Source: Timaviella obliquedivisa GSE-PSE-MK23-08B (lineage in GTDB: Bacteria > Cyanobacteriota > Cyanobacteriia > Elainellales > Elainellaceae). Taken from it: a stretch of DNA of 64,000 nucleotides. Every line of letters starts with the position of its first letter. The stretch's first letter is position 1. Positions 9,318 through 18,771 of this stretch are shown here, piece by piece. A program made the position numbers and the translations under genes. Where the stretch lies: positions 434,001-498,000 of the forward strand of contig JAHHII010000001.1 in assembly GCA_019358855.1 (NCBI GenBank), read 5' to 3'. The notes under the pieces were generated by a model. That model did not search any database. It was not told where the DNA came from and worked only from the letters and a program-made list of their open reading frames with translations.

Positions 9318-9448
9318 ACGTTTTGATCCCTTCTGATGCAGCGAGTTTAGAAGTTAATGCCGTGCAGCAGTCTCAATATATCGCTCTAAATGATTTTCGG
9401 CACAGGTTAGCATCGGTGAACTCAAAGCCTGGTTAGCAATCAGCCTAG

Positions 9449-9913
9449 TTAGCGATCGCTGGGTTCTTCTAAAAAGCGGGTGGGCATGACAATTAAGGTC
9501 AAGCCTTGCCGCGCCACGACCTGCACCACTTCTCCAGGCGTAATGACAATATCTGAAATTTGGCAGCGGGCTTTCCAAAGCGAACCTTCGTACATCACTA
9601 GCCCAATACCGCCTTTGGTAATAACTTCTGAAACCGTGGCTTCTGCATCGGGCGACAGGTCGAGGGACTGCTTGGGAACCATGCCTCGCAGAACAATGAT
9701 CAGACAAACCGATAAAATGCCCCAAAGTAGTAGTTCAATGGCGATCGACTTGACTGTGATAGCAGCGATCGCCGTGATGACTGCCGCAATGCCTAGAGAG
9801 GCAACTACGGGTTCTCCTGCAACCATGCTTGCGCCTAAAAGTAGTAACCCTGTCAGCAACCAGGCGTATGCCCGCTGCTCTGATAAAAATTGTATTAAAT
9901 CTGCATTAGCCAC
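9449..9913 (-). CDS. NfeD-family membrane protein
   Basis: A 154-residue protein with three or four membrane segments (about residues 15-75) and a C-terminal OB-fold domain (about 85-145) containing GGIGLVMYEGSLWKARC and GEVVQVVARQGLTLIV, as in the short NfeD1b type. It starts with GTG at 9913. It lies 131 bp upstream of the stomatin-like gene on the same strand, the classic NfeD-stomatin arrangement, and the two are probably co-transcribed. The gap is longer than usual and carries a stretch similar to one upstream of the PP2C gene (see findings). Confidence 0.88.
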   Translation of the reverse strand: MANADLIQFLSEQRAYAWLLTGLLLLGASMVAGEPVVASLGIAAVITAIAAITVKSIAIELLLWGILSVCLIIVLRGMVPKQSLDLSPDAEATVSEVITKGGIGLVMYEGSLWKARCQISDIVITPGEVVQVVARQGLTLIVMPTRFLEEPSDR

Positions 9914-9982
9914 AGTCGGTTCTGCCCCTGCATATCGAAGACTCTCTATCTTAAATTTAGCGGCAAGGCAGATTTATGGAGG

Positions 9983-11875
9983 TCAAGTATCATTGCGCCC
10001 TGATTTTTTTGGGGTTGTTTTTTTGCGCTGGCGGCGAAATTGACGGAAGGGATGCCCCATAAGCGGGAAATCTCCTGGCAGGATAAACATGACTAAAGGA
10101 AGGCTATGGTTGAGTAAACACTCTAAATTTTCAGTACATTGCTCTGTCTGACGAGAAGGCAGCGTACTGGCAACTAATTTCTCCATCGGCAGTGCCGCCA
10201 CTCTTAGCCAGTTAGAAAAATTTGGGGGCAAATCTGCATTCAATCGTAGCTTCAAAGTCTCTGTAGAGAAAGACTGCGCATAGGTAGGCTTCAGAAAAGG
10301 AACGTATTCTTTGGCTTGGGGAGTCCGTTGTTTAATAAAAGCAAGGCTCACTCCCTTGAGTAAATTTCGTAGTGGTTCTGTGGCTTCTGCCGATCGCTCT
10401 CTGATAAAAATGCTTTGGGTCAAACTCTGGTTCAAGTTCGTGGGATCACCCGCACTGAGATGGGTGCCCCCGATCGCGGTAAGGAGATATTTTGAGGTTT
10501 GCAGTTGTGTAAACGGCAAAAACTGCTGACTCACTGCTGGGGTAATGCCATCATCGGTGCTTGCCAGCATGAGGGTGGGGATTTGTACTTGGGCTAGACC
10601 CGTTTCATCAAACAGTCGTCCAATCACAGGGTTGAGCGTGATGGCTTGCTTAATCCGATTATCTTGTAAATTAAGAGGGGGATCGGGTAAGTCGGCAGCG
10701 TTGCATTGCAGCAAATCGGCAGGGGAGAAAACGACTGGGTTAGGGTCGTCGCAGAAGGCTCGCAGGCGCTTCAGGTTGAGCTTTGCGCCTGCGAGTGCCA
10801 AGGCAGTGTAACCTCCTAGAGAATGCCCAATCAGCGTTACTTCTTCGGTGTTAAACTTGCCTCGCAGGTGTGCCGAAAATTGATCAAGCTGGCTGAGACG
10901 ATCGAGCACAAATGATACATCTTTGGGGCGATCGACAAATTCGGTGGCAGGCAGCAGGTTATTTCCCTTTGCTGTCGATTGACCCATATCGCTGCTGGTT
11001 AACCAGGCTACACTGCTGCCCGGATGCTCTAATGCTGCAACAGTGAGTCCATGGGACGCTAAATGCTCGGCAAGATAAGTTAAGAATCGGCGGTCTGCTC
11101 CAAACCCATGGGACAAAATGATTAAGGGCCCTTGGGTTTCGCTACCCCAGTAAATATCTACAGGAACGGTGCGATCGCGCGTATAGTCGCGCATGGCGAT
11201 CGTTTGATGCTGCACCCAGCTTTTACCAGGCTGAGTGGGGTCTAAGTCAGTAGGCAAAGGTTTTCCTTTAACGGTTAAATCGCGATCGACGATGGAGCTC
11301 AGGGTCTGACTTTGCCAGTACGGTAAGTTCATTTGCGAAGCCAGGGTGATGACTGAAGAAGCATCAATGGTGACGGTTTTTGCTGGAAAAGACTCTAAAA
11401 ATCCTAGTAAGCTCATTTGGTCAGGCTGCTTTGCCGCCAATGTTAGCGCTTGCTGGAGTTGGGCTGGGTTGCTGTCAGGGATCGCTACCTGCAAAGTATT
11501 GATAAAGCGCTCACCTGCCGATGAATGCAACAGATCTTCAACCAGTTTGTCGCCCACGTTAGGGTCAAGCTGAAGGCGCGTGCTGAGGGCTTGTTGCACA
11601 TCGGCAGTTAGCAGGGGCGTTAGCAACTGGAGAGAGGCAGGAACTTCCCCAGTCAAGGCAAATCTTTGTAAATCAGCGATCGCCACTGACTGCTGCAAAG
11701 GCCCTAACTGTACTGCAATATATTCCGCAGCTTGCCCCGGTGCTGAAATTCCTAAGGTAAGCGCAACCCCGCACGCCAGCCCTCGAATGAATTTTTTAAT
11801 TCCGGTAACCTGCGGATAACACCGTCCGAGAGTTTGGAAAGGGTGGGCGTAGGAGTTAGGGGAAGGAACATTCAC
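9983..11875 (-). CDS. Exported alpha/beta hydrolase with N-terminal DUF1400 domain
   Basis: About 630 residues. After a positively charged N-terminus comes a signal peptide (FIRGLACGVALTLGISAPG, cut near GQAAEYI). A DUF1400 domain of about 120 residues follows, then an alpha/beta-hydrolase domain. The oxyanion segment is ILSHGFGADRRF, the nucleophile elbow is LIGHSLGGYTAL, and later Asp (STDDG) and His (IGGTHLSAGD) could complete the triad. This architecture is common in cyanobacteria; the substrate is unknown, perhaps lipids or esters in the periplasm. GTG 11875 has a better ribosome site (AGAGAAG) than the longer TTG start at 11896. Confidence 0.88.
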   Translation of the reverse strand: MNVPSPNSYAHPFQTLGRCYPQVTGIKKFIRGLACGVALTLGISAPGQAAEYIAVQLGPLQQSVAIADLQRFALTGEVPASLQLLTPLLTADVQQALSTRLQLDPNVGDKLVEDLLHSSAGERFINTLQVAIPDSNPAQLQQALTLAAKQPDQMSLLGFLESFPAKTVTIDASSVITLASQMNLPYWQSQTLSSIVDRDLTVKGKPLPTDLDPTQPGKSWVQHQTIAMRDYTRDRTVPVDIYWGSETQGPLIILSHGFGADRRFLTYLAEHLASHGLTVAALEHPGSSVAWLTSSDMGQSTAKGNNLLPATEFVDRPKDVSFVLDRLSQLDQFSAHLRGKFNTEEVTLIGHSLGGYTALALAGAKLNLKRLRAFCDDPNPVVFSPADLLQCNAADLPDPPLNLQDNRIKQAITLNPVIGRLFDETGLAQVQIPTLMLASTDDGITPAVSQQFLPFTQLQTSKYLLTAIGGTHLSAGDPTNLNQSLTQSIFIRERSAEATEPLRNLLKGVSLAFIKQRTPQAKEYVPFLKPTYAQSFSTETLKLRLNADLPPNFSNWLRVAALPMEKLVASTLPSRQTEQCTENLECLLNHSLPLVMFILPGDFPLMGHPFRQFRRQRKKTTPKKSGRNDT

Positions 11876-12052
11876 TGGTACTTCTCTAAGGAACAATCAC
11901 ACAAAAGGCGCACTATCTAGTCTATTAGTATCTAATTTATTAACCAATCCATTAATCAGGCTATTACTAATTTAAGCGATACGGCAGACGACAAAACCGC
12001 CAGAGTAGTAATCATTGTGAACATTGTAAATTGTGTTCTATCTTGCCCAACT

Positions 12053-13057
12053 TTATCTATCATTTTCCATCTCTACGATCGCCCGTGCTGCATCCTCCAA
12101 CCTAGCTTGCCGTTGTCCTTGGGCGCGGGCTTGTCCGCATATTAAAGTGATGGGAGTATCCAGTAATACATCGATAAAATTAGGTACACTAGACTGCATT
12201 AATTTATTCTTAGCAGCGATCGGCACCTCTTTCAGTAGCCAACGACTCCAACGGTATAAATAATCTCTCCGACTCATCTCTTTAGTCAAGCTGATGCCAT
12301 GGAGATCATGGAGATATCGATTCGATCGCCCGTATCTTTGCCATTGGCTACGCAGTTCTGCCAGAGTCGAGCGATGTCGATGCCGCACGATCGCACTTGC
12401 CGCAAACTGCAATTGCCAAGGGCTGGCTTGAAGGCTATCTGGTTGAAGGCTGTTTTGTTGAAGAAGAATCCGCCAGCAAAGGTCGGCATCACCCCCCGTG
12501 GTTAAATAGGGACGAAAGAGCCCCACTTGTTCAAATATCTGTCGTCGCACCGCTAGGTTTGCCGTTTGTCCGTAGGAGCAAAAGGGATGGGCAAGGGTGT
12601 GCTTTTGAGAGAGTGTCTCGTGGCGATCGGCGTATCGTTCTAGCAAAGTGTGACCTGGAAGCGCCAAAATTTCTCCGGCAACAATAGCGACAGTCGGATT
12701 GACAAACGGTTGAACTAATTCAGTGAGCCAGCCAGAATGGGGACGACAATCGGCATCGGTGAACGCGATAATGCTACCTTTTGCCGCTCGGATACCTGTA
12801 TTACGCGCCGCGTAGGAGCTTTGGATTTGAGTTTCGCTGAGAGTGCGGACTTGTGGATTGGCTTGCAGAATCGCCAGAGTGCGATCGCGGCTGCCGTTAT
12901 CCACCAACAAATACTCTGTTAAATGGGCAGGATAGGTTTGCGATCGTAAGCATTCCAGCAATGCTGGCAAATCATCCTCACCGTTATAAATCGGAATTAC
13001 CACAGAAACATCAGGCTGAAAGCTTGACTCGGCTGGCTCAATTATAGGAATCGGCAT
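12053..13057 (-). CDS. Glycosyltransferase family 2
   Basis: A 334-residue GT-A fold transferase. The N-terminus shows DVSVVIPIYNGEDDLPALLECL, the donor-site VDNGSRDRTL, and the DXD-equivalent AFTDADCRP. ETLSQKH and GLFRPYLTTGGDADLCWRI match the acceptor region of this family. There is no clear membrane segment, so it is probably a cytoplasmic or peripheral enzyme of polysaccharide or glycolipid synthesis. It stands alone on the minus strand between the hydrolase and a divergent unknown gene. The acceptor is not predictable. Confidence 0.9.
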   Translation of the reverse strand: MPIPIIEPAESSFQPDVSVVIPIYNGEDDLPALLECLRSQTYPAHLTEYLLVDNGSRDRTLAILQANPQVRTLSETQIQSSYAARNTGIRAAKGSIIAFTDADCRPHSGWLTELVQPFVNPTVAIVAGEILALPGHTLLERYADRHETLSQKHTLAHPFCSYGQTANLAVRRQIFEQVGLFRPYLTTGGDADLCWRILLQQNSLQPDSLQASPWQLQFAASAIVRHRHRSTLAELRSQWQRYGRSNRYLHDLHGISLTKEMSRRDYLYRWSRWLLKEVPIAAKNKLMQSSVPNFIDVLLDTPITLICGQARAQGQRQARLEDAARAIVEMENDR

Positions 13058-13119
13058 TTTAGGGAGAAATAGTTGGATCTAGCTCCCAGTTTTCCCATCT
13101 GTTCTCAACCTATCTCCCC

Positions 13120-13169
13120 TTTAATAAATGCCATAAACTTGCAGTTTAATAAATGCTATAAACTTGCAG
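13120..13169. repeat. Tandem 25-bp direct repeat
   Basis: Two adjacent 25-bp copies, 13120-13144 and 13145-13169, differ at one base (the variable position in AAATGCCATAA versus AAATGCTATAA). They lie in the divergent promoter region between the glycosyltransferase and the 13206 gene. Confidence 0.9.
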
Positions 13170-13205
13170 TGGCTTAAGTGTCCCTTCGCACTTTGTAGAA
13201 ATCCT

Positions 13206-13478
13206 ATGAACGACAACCCAGAGAACGTTAAAGACCAATTCTTCAATCCTCAGAGCACCTACCGAGGAGAATTTACTCCAGAGAGTCTGGCATTTAACGC
13301 TAATCTCCAAGAGTTCGCCAACCGTATCTCTATCATCTGCAACCTGGAAACAGGTGGACGCATTCCTGCCGAAGAAGCATACAAACAGATTAAGCAACTC
13401 TGGAGACAGTTGAAACAATCGAAGGTCGAGTTATTGGATACGCCCCATCCTCCTAAGCCAGACCTACCGCCAGAGTAA
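13206..13478 (+). CDS. Small conserved cyanobacterial protein (DUF7219-like)
   Basis: A 90-residue soluble protein with FFNPQSTYRGEFTPESLAFN, ANLQEFANRISIICNLETGG and EEAYKQIKQLWRQLKQSK. It resembles a small cyanobacterial family I recall as DUF7219, of unknown function. The ATG at 13206 is preferred over an upstream TTG at 13164, which would lie inside the tandem repeat. It ends 6 bp before purU and is probably co-transcribed with it. The C-terminus is proline-rich. Confidence 0.8.
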   Translation: MNDNPENVKDQFFNPQSTYRGEFTPESLAFNANLQEFANRISIICNLETGGRIPAEEAYKQIKQLWRQLKQSKVELLDTPHPPKPDLPPE

Positions 13479-13484
13479 TTCCCA

Positions 13485-14351
13485 ATGTCGAAGCCCAGCG
13501 TTTCACCGACTGCAACCCTGTTGATTTCTTGCCCCGATCAGCGAGGGCTGGTGGCAAAGTTTGCCAGCTTTATTTACTCCAATGGTGGCAATATCGTTCA
13601 TGCTGATCAGCATACTGACTTTTCGGCAGGGTTGTTTTTAACCCGAATTGAGTGGCAGCTTGAAGGATTTAACTTGCCCCGTGAGGTGATTGCACCCGCA
13701 TTTCGAGCGATCGCCCAGCCCCTCAATGCCCAGTGGCAGCTTCACTTTTCTGATGCGCAACCCCGCATTGCAATCTGGGTCAGCCGCCAAGATCATTGCC
13801 TGTTTGACTTAATTTGGCGACACCGGGCAGGCGAATTTGCTGCGGAAATTCCTCTGATTCTCAGCAATCATCTCCATTTGCAAAGCACCGCCGAGCAATT
13901 TGGTATTGCCTATCACCACGTTCCCATCACACCCGACAATAAAGCCGAACAAGAATATAAACAGCTTGAGTTACTAAAAGAGTACTGTATCGATCTAGTG
14001 GTGCTGGCGAAATATATGCAAATTCTGAGTCCTAGTTTTGTGGCTCAATTCTCTAACATCATTAACATTCATCACTCATTTCTACCTGCCTTTGCCGGAG
14101 CTAATCCTTACCAGCGCGCCTACGAACGGGGTGTAAAAATTATTGGCGCAACAGCCCACTACGTCACGAAAGACCTAGATGAAGGCCCCATTATTGAGCA
14201 GGATGTAGTACGGGTGAGTCACCGTGATCAAGTGCCCGACCTCATTCGCAAAGGCAAAGATTTAGAGCGGATGGTCTTGGCAAGAGCCGTTCGGCTGCAT
14301 CTTCAGAACCGAGTGCTGGTTTATGATAACCGGACAGTGGTGTTTGAGTAG
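13485..14351 (+). CDS. purU: Formyltetrahydrofolate deformylase
   Basis: Hydrolyses 10-formyl-THF to THF and formate, supplying formate for the PurT reaction and balancing one-carbon pools. An N-terminal ACT domain (LLISCPDQRGLVAKFASFIYSN) is followed by a formyltransferase-fold domain with AIWVSRQDHCLFDL, LVVLAKYMQILS, INIHHSFLPAFAGANPY, GATAHYVTKDLDEGPII and the conserved HRDQV. The catalytic Asn-His-Asp set is represented by the HHSFLPAF His and the downstream Asp of DLDEGP. A purT gene occurs in the same window (57667), which fits this role. Length is 288, normal. Confidence 0.95.
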   Translation: MSKPSVSPTATLLISCPDQRGLVAKFASFIYSNGGNIVHADQHTDFSAGLFLTRIEWQLEGFNLPREVIAPAFRAIAQPLNAQWQLHFSDAQPRIAIWVSRQDHCLFDLIWRHRAGEFAAEIPLILSNHLHLQSTAEQFGIAYHHVPITPDNKAEQEYKQLELLKEYCIDLVVLAKYMQILSPSFVAQFSNIINIHHSFLPAFAGANPYQRAYERGVKIIGATAHYVTKDLDEGPIIEQDVVRVSHRDQVPDLIRKGKDLERMVLARAVRLHLQNRVLVYDNRTVVFE

Positions 14352-14484
14352 CAAAATCACATCTTGCTGAAGCAAACTGCGTGGAATCACATAGATTTTC
14401 ACAGTTTTTCATGTGCATTCATATACACTAAATTTTGTGCTGGTTAATTATTTTGAAGTCATTCAATAAAATAAAGGAGAGTCC

Positions 14485-15606
14485 ATGTCGCAGCCACAGC
14501 AACCTATTCGCGTCTGTATTATTTTGGGCACTCGCCCTGAGGCGATTAAGCTGGCACCCGTAATTCAGCAGTTTCGCAAAAACCCGCTGTTTGATACGCA
14601 AGTTGTATTAACTGGGCAGCACAAGGAAATGGTGGCGCAAGTCATGCAGCTATTTGATCTACAAGCTGATCATGATTTGGCGATTATGCAGCATGGGCAA
14701 ACCTTGACGGATATTACCTGCCGGAGCTTGCGGGGGCTAGAGACGCTATTTAAGGAGCTAAAGCCGCAGATGGTGTTAGTGCAAGGTGATACAACTACAG
14801 CACTAGCAGCAGCGATCGCCGCCTTTTACCAGCAAATCCCAGTAGGGCACGTTGAAGCTGGACTCCGTACTGATGATATCTATAACCCTTTCCCAGAAGA
14901 AGCTAATCGCCGCCTCATTTCCCAAATCACCCAGCTTCACTTTGCCCCGACTAGCCTTTCGGTCGAGCATTTAGAGCGATCGGGCGTAGTCGGCAAAATT
15001 TACAACACAGGCAACACAGTTATTGATGCCCTGCTCAGCGTGGCAGCCCGTCGGCTCGAATGCCCCATTCCTGAATTAGATTGGAGCCAGCACCGCGTCA
15101 TTCTTTCCACTGTCCACCGTCGCGAAAACTGGGGTGAACCTCTCAAAGACATTGCCCAAGGCTTCCTTCGGGTCTTAGAAAAATTTCCTGATGCTGCCCT
15201 AGTGCTGCCACTCCACCGCAACCCCACTGTGCGCGAACCCCTCACCGCCATTTTGGGCGACCATCCTAGAGTATTTTTAACCGAACCGCTCGATTACGGC
15301 GACCTGGTGAGCGCCATGCAGCGCTGCTATTTGTTGCTGACTGATTCGGGAGGATTGCAGGAAGAAGCGCCGAGCCTGGGTAAGCCGGTCTTGGTGCTGC
15401 GCGAAACGACGGAGCGTCCAGAAGCAGTCATGGCAGGGACGGCAAAGCTCATTGGCACTAGCTCAGACAATATCTTTAGAGAAGCGGCTGATTTGTTGGG
15501 GAACCCGGAGTCGTATCGAAAAATGGCGAACGCGGTTAACCCGTTTGGAGATGGGCATTCGTCGGAGCAGATTGTCAAAATTGTTGAGGAGTATTTTGGA
15601 CTTTGA
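14485..15606 (+). CDS. wecB: UDP-N-acetylglucosamine 2-epimerase (non-hydrolysing)
   Basis: A 373-residue GT-B fold epimerase that interconverts UDP-GlcNAc and UDP-ManNAc for cell-surface polysaccharides. Signatures include ILGTRPEAIKLAPVI, VVLTGQHKEM, VQGDTTTALAAAIAAFY, GHVEAGLRTDDIYNPFPEE, NRRLISQ, STVHRRENWGEPL and LTDSGGLQEEAPSLGKPVL. A good Shine-Dalgarno (AAAGGAGAG) precedes the ATG. It has its own 133-bp upstream region and no adjacent polysaccharide cluster, so it may be a housekeeping copy. Confidence 0.95.
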   Translation: MSQPQQPIRVCIILGTRPEAIKLAPVIQQFRKNPLFDTQVVLTGQHKEMVAQVMQLFDLQADHDLAIMQHGQTLTDITCRSLRGLETLFKELKPQMVLVQGDTTTALAAAIAAFYQQIPVGHVEAGLRTDDIYNPFPEEANRRLISQITQLHFAPTSLSVEHLERSGVVGKIYNTGNTVIDALLSVAARRLECPIPELDWSQHRVILSTVHRRENWGEPLKDIAQGFLRVLEKFPDAALVLPLHRNPTVREPLTAILGDHPRVFLTEPLDYGDLVSAMQRCYLLLTDSGGLQEEAPSLGKPVLVLRETTERPEAVMAGTAKLIGTSSDNIFREAADLLGNPESYRKMANAVNPFGDGHSSEQIVKIVEEYFGL

Positions 15607-15671
15607 TAGCACGTCTCAAGATGATCCTTCCGGAGACAAGCGGGCGCAGTGTTCGATCTGCAATGTTCGAT

Positions 15672-16376
15672 CTAAGGGGTAGGGGAGGATGAAGCTTCTG
15701 GAGAAAGAGTTGGGGAGGGTGCTGAGGAAGGTTCTGGAGAGGTTGAAACCGGAGGCGGAGAGGCTTCGGGGGAGGCTTCGGGAGATACTCTAGGGGAGGC
15801 TGACGGGCTTTCCGAAGGCGAAGGGTTAGGCGCTAACTCCTTCCATTCTTCCAACGGGCGATCGACTGCATTTTCAAAGCTAGGTGAAGCCAGAAATACT
15901 TTGATCTCTCCTGAAAGAGCAGGGGGCGGATCAACCAGGGCGTAAATGAAGCTGCGGTTGAAGTCGTAGCCGCCTAACAACAGTCTGTGTGTCTCCTGGT
16001 TATTCAGCACGACATTAATGGTGGCGAGGGGCTGGTGGAAGCTGAAGGATTCTCGATCGCCAGCCAATGCTGTGAAAGTGCGATCGCTCTTACCTGCTAA
16101 TAAGCCGAGCAAATAGGCGATCGAAGCATCGCTAGCAGCAGCTTTATCAGGTTCGATCATTTGCCACTTGCCGCTTTGATCGCGCTCAAACTTGAGCGAT
16201 CGCAACCGCGTCTTCACCGTTAACGACTGCACCTGCTTTTCCTCAAAAGCAAATAGCTGTTGCCCCTCGTCGTTTTCAGTCTGCTCTGGCGGACGCTGGT
16301 TGCCCACCACCATGACCACACCGCCCAGCAGCAGCGCCGCCAACACTAAAAATAAAGTCGCGGGTTTAATTTTCAT
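15672..16376 (-). CDS. DUF4340 domain protein with Pro/Ser-rich tail
   Basis: A 234-residue protein with one N-terminal membrane segment (TLFLVLAALLLGGVVMVVG) and a DUF4340 region containing LKFERDQSGKWQMIEPDKAA, YLLGLLAG and LLLGGYDFNRSFIYALVD. The last 50 residues are low-complexity Ser/Pro/Glu/Ala repeats of the type SPEASPEASP. It is the last gene of a four-gene operon and begins directly at the end of the GldG-like gene with no gap. DUF4340 proteins often accompany GldFG-type ABC systems. The protein is probably anchored in the membrane with its domain on the outside. Confidence 0.88.
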   Translation of the reverse strand: MKIKPATLFLVLAALLLGGVVMVVGNQRPPEQTENDEGQQLFAFEEKQVQSLTVKTRLRSLKFERDQSGKWQMIEPDKAAASDASIAYLLGLLAGKSDRTFTALAGDRESFSFHQPLATINVVLNNQETHRLLLGGYDFNRSFIYALVDPPPALSGEIKVFLASPSFENAVDRPLEEWKELAPNPSPSESPSASPRVSPEASPEASPPPVSTSPEPSSAPSPTLSPEASSSPTP

Positions 16377-17936
16377 TTACCTTCTTCTCCACCACATTAC
16401 GGCTCCAGCCCCAAAGCCCAGAACAGGGAGCAACACCATTGAAATCAACGCCACGCTAATCTGCTGCCCTAACGTCATGACAATACGGCGATTTTTCATT
16501 TCTCTGGGGCGAATGGCTAAGACTTGATCATCGCTTTGACTTAACCAACTCACAGCATTGAGGAAAATATTGCCGTTTAACTGCTGCTCAAACAGTCCAT
16601 CTGTTGCAAATCGAGAGTTGCCGATTACCACCAGACGAGACTGAGGTTTTGCCTGTGAATCTGTGGTGGCAAGATCTTCTGTTGCTAAGCGACTGAAGGC
16701 AATGCCAATCGCGTAAGGTGGCGATGGATCGGCAGGATCAGCTTTAACGCTGCCAGAGGCTTTATCTAGCTTCTGGGCTTGGGTGCGATCGCTGGTGAAC
16801 AAGAACGGCACCGTTTCTACGCCTGAAACAGAAGTGGTCGCCAAGGGTCGCGCCAAGGGATAAAACGAAATCCCGTTGCCTAACCCTTTACTAATGGGAT
16901 GGTCGCCATATTGATTGACAATTGTCACCGCTGCTCCCAAGCCCGACGCTTGCCCCGCCGGATCAACCACGATGCGATCGCTCAACTGTACGCCCCAAGC
17001 TTCCAGCAGCTTGCCTACTTTTGGGTCGGTTTCCGGATCAATCATCAGCATTAACCCGCTTCGGCGCTTCAGATAATCTTCTAGAATGGTCACCTCCTTT
17101 TCTAGTAACGCCCGTTCTGAACCTGCTACAACCACCACTGAAGCGTCATCAGGAACTTTAGAATTTTCAATTAAATTCAATGTTTCATGGGTAAAATTTT
17201 CTTCGCCTAAACGGGCGATCGCCTGTGACATGCCGTCTTGACCCGCCTCTAGCACGCGCTCACCGTGCCCTTGCACAAAGTAAACCTTCTGTTGCCGCGC
17301 GTCGGTAATCTTGACTAAGGCGCTTGTCAATTGCCGTTCCGACAGGCGTTGCTGAGGGTTAACCGTTTGCACCAGACGCCGAGCGCTACCCGTTTCTAAA
17401 TACACTTCCCCAATTGACTTAACGCCCAACCGCTGGGCAATCCCTGGCTTTGCTTGAGGGTCAACAAATTCATAGCTCACCTGGCTATTCTGCCGCCGAT
17501 AGTTATCCAAAAGCTCTCGATCGATTGGATTTGGAGCCGTATCAAATACCCAAACTTTGACGGGCTGCTTTAGCGTCTGCACAACCTGCTGCGTTTGAGG
17601 TGCCAGGGTAAAGATGCGAGTTTCGGTTAAATCAATGCGGCTAGAATAGCGCACTGCCAAAATATTGATCATTCCCACAATCACCAAAACCGCCACTGTA
17701 GACAGAATTGCGTTGGTACCAACCTGCGCCGATCGCCCACTCCAGAAAGGCTGCCGCGATTGTCCTCCCGACATCAACCACCAGCCCAGAATTACTATTC
17801 CAGCAGTAATTAACGCCAGCGGCACTGCCCCCCAACTCCCGTTGACTACGCCCACCACCAACCCAGCAGAAATCAGCACAGGGCTAAGCCAGAAGAGATA
17901 TTTCAGCAATTTCCAATTGGGGGCAGAAAGTTTCAT
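16377..17936 (-). CDS. GldG-like auxiliary ABC transport protein
   Basis: A 519-residue protein with two N-terminal membrane segments (about residues 10-50), a third near 75-90, a large extracytoplasmic domain, and a C-terminal membrane segment followed by MWWRRR. It contains RIDLTETRIFTLAPQTQQVVQTL, KVYFVQGHGER, VVVAGSERALLEKEV and LLMIDPETDP, the pattern of the GldG/ABC_transp_aux family. It lies between the permease and the DUF4340 gene. The cargo is unknown. In gliding Bacteroidetes the GldAFG set is linked to motility; in cyanobacteria the role is undefined. Confidence 0.88.
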   Translation of the reverse strand: MKLSAPNWKLLKYLFWLSPVLISAGLVVGVVNGSWGAVPLALITAGIVILGWWLMSGGQSRQPFWSGRSAQVGTNAILSTVAVLVIVGMINILAVRYSSRIDLTETRIFTLAPQTQQVVQTLKQPVKVWVFDTAPNPIDRELLDNYRRQNSQVSYEFVDPQAKPGIAQRLGVKSIGEVYLETGSARRLVQTVNPQQRLSERQLTSALVKITDARQQKVYFVQGHGERVLEAGQDGMSQAIARLGEENFTHETLNLIENSKVPDDASVVVVAGSERALLEKEVTILEDYLKRRSGLMLMIDPETDPKVGKLLEAWGVQLSDRIVVDPAGQASGLGAAVTIVNQYGDHPISKGLGNGISFYPLARPLATTSVSGVETVPFLFTSDRTQAQKLDKASGSVKADPADPSPPYAIGIAFSRLATEDLATTDSQAKPQSRLVVIGNSRFATDGLFEQQLNGNIFLNAVSWLSQSDDQVLAIRPREMKNRRIVMTLGQQISVALISMVLLPVLGFGAGAVMWWRRR

Positions 17937-17973
17937 GGCAAAGTTTGGGGAAAGTTAGAGGAATAAGAAAAAA

Positions 17974-18771
17974 TTAAGACCGCTGAAACCGAAATGCCTC
18001 AATGGCTTGAGCCGTCAAGAATAATCCCAAAACAATATAGCTAACAAAAACCACAATGCTGCTAGGGTCTAAAGTCCCTTGAACCAGGTTCGTGTAGTTC
18101 TTCACTAATGATAAATGTCCTAACGCGCCGCCTAACGCCCCACCGATGCCTGTTGCAACCAAATCGACCACCCACAGGAACAAAATGAGCGCAAAGGTAA
18201 GAATCGCTGCCAGAATGGTGCTGTCGGTCAAGGAAGAAATAAACATTCCTAAGGATAATACGGCAGCGGCTAGCAAAATTAATCCAGTGTGTCCTAGTAA
18301 AAGAACGGTGGGTTGAATAGGTGGATCGGAAGCAGAAAGAGCGATCGCCTCATACACTAACAATGGCAGAATTAGCGTTAAAAAGAACGTTACCACACCC
18401 AATAATTTACCTAATGCCACCGCCCAATTTGTAATAGGAGATGTTGCCAATAATTCCAATGTACCGCGTTTTCTTTCTTCGGCGTATAGCCCCATTGACA
18501 GTATCGGCAGAATAAACAACGAGAGAGAACCCAATACACCCAAATACACGCTCAGAAACTGATACGGCACATCTACAGGCTCAGTAATTCCCTGCGCATC
18601 TCGGTTGGCAACCTGAGCAATTAAACCATCGGGCCCCAACAGAATTGCAATAAAAAAGAATCCACTCAGCAGCCAAAAAACGCCTGCAATAACATAAGCA
18701 AACGGTGAAGAAAAATAGCTTTGAAGTTCTCTACGGTAAATTGCAACAACGTTATTAAAGACGGTTTTCAT
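17974..18771 (-). CDS. ABC transporter permease, GldF/ABC-2 type
   Basis: A 265-residue membrane protein with about six membrane segments. It opens VVAIYRRELQSYFSSPFAYVI, includes the ABC-2 hallmark MGLYAEERKRGTLELLATSPITNW, and continues with long hydrophobic helices. The start overlaps the ATPase stop by 4 bp, indicating translational coupling. It is the membrane channel of the Gld-type ABC system encoded here. Confidence 0.93.
   Translation of the reverse strand: MKTVFNNVVAIYRRELQSYFSSPFAYVIAGVFWLLSGFFFIAILLGPDGLIAQVANRDAQGITEPVDVPYQFLSVYLGVLGSLSLFILPILSMGLYAEERKRGTLELLATSPITNWAVALGKLLGVVTFFLTLILPLLVYEAIALSASDPPIQPTVLLLGHTGLILLAAAVLSLGMFISSLTDSTILAAILTFALILFLWVVDLVATGIGGALGGALGHLSLVKNYTNLVQGTLDPSSIVVFVSYIVLGLFLTAQAIEAFRFQRS

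Noticed and set aside
16922..17161. Plus-strand frames inside the GldG-like gene
   Set aside because: Shadow frames with no supporting features.
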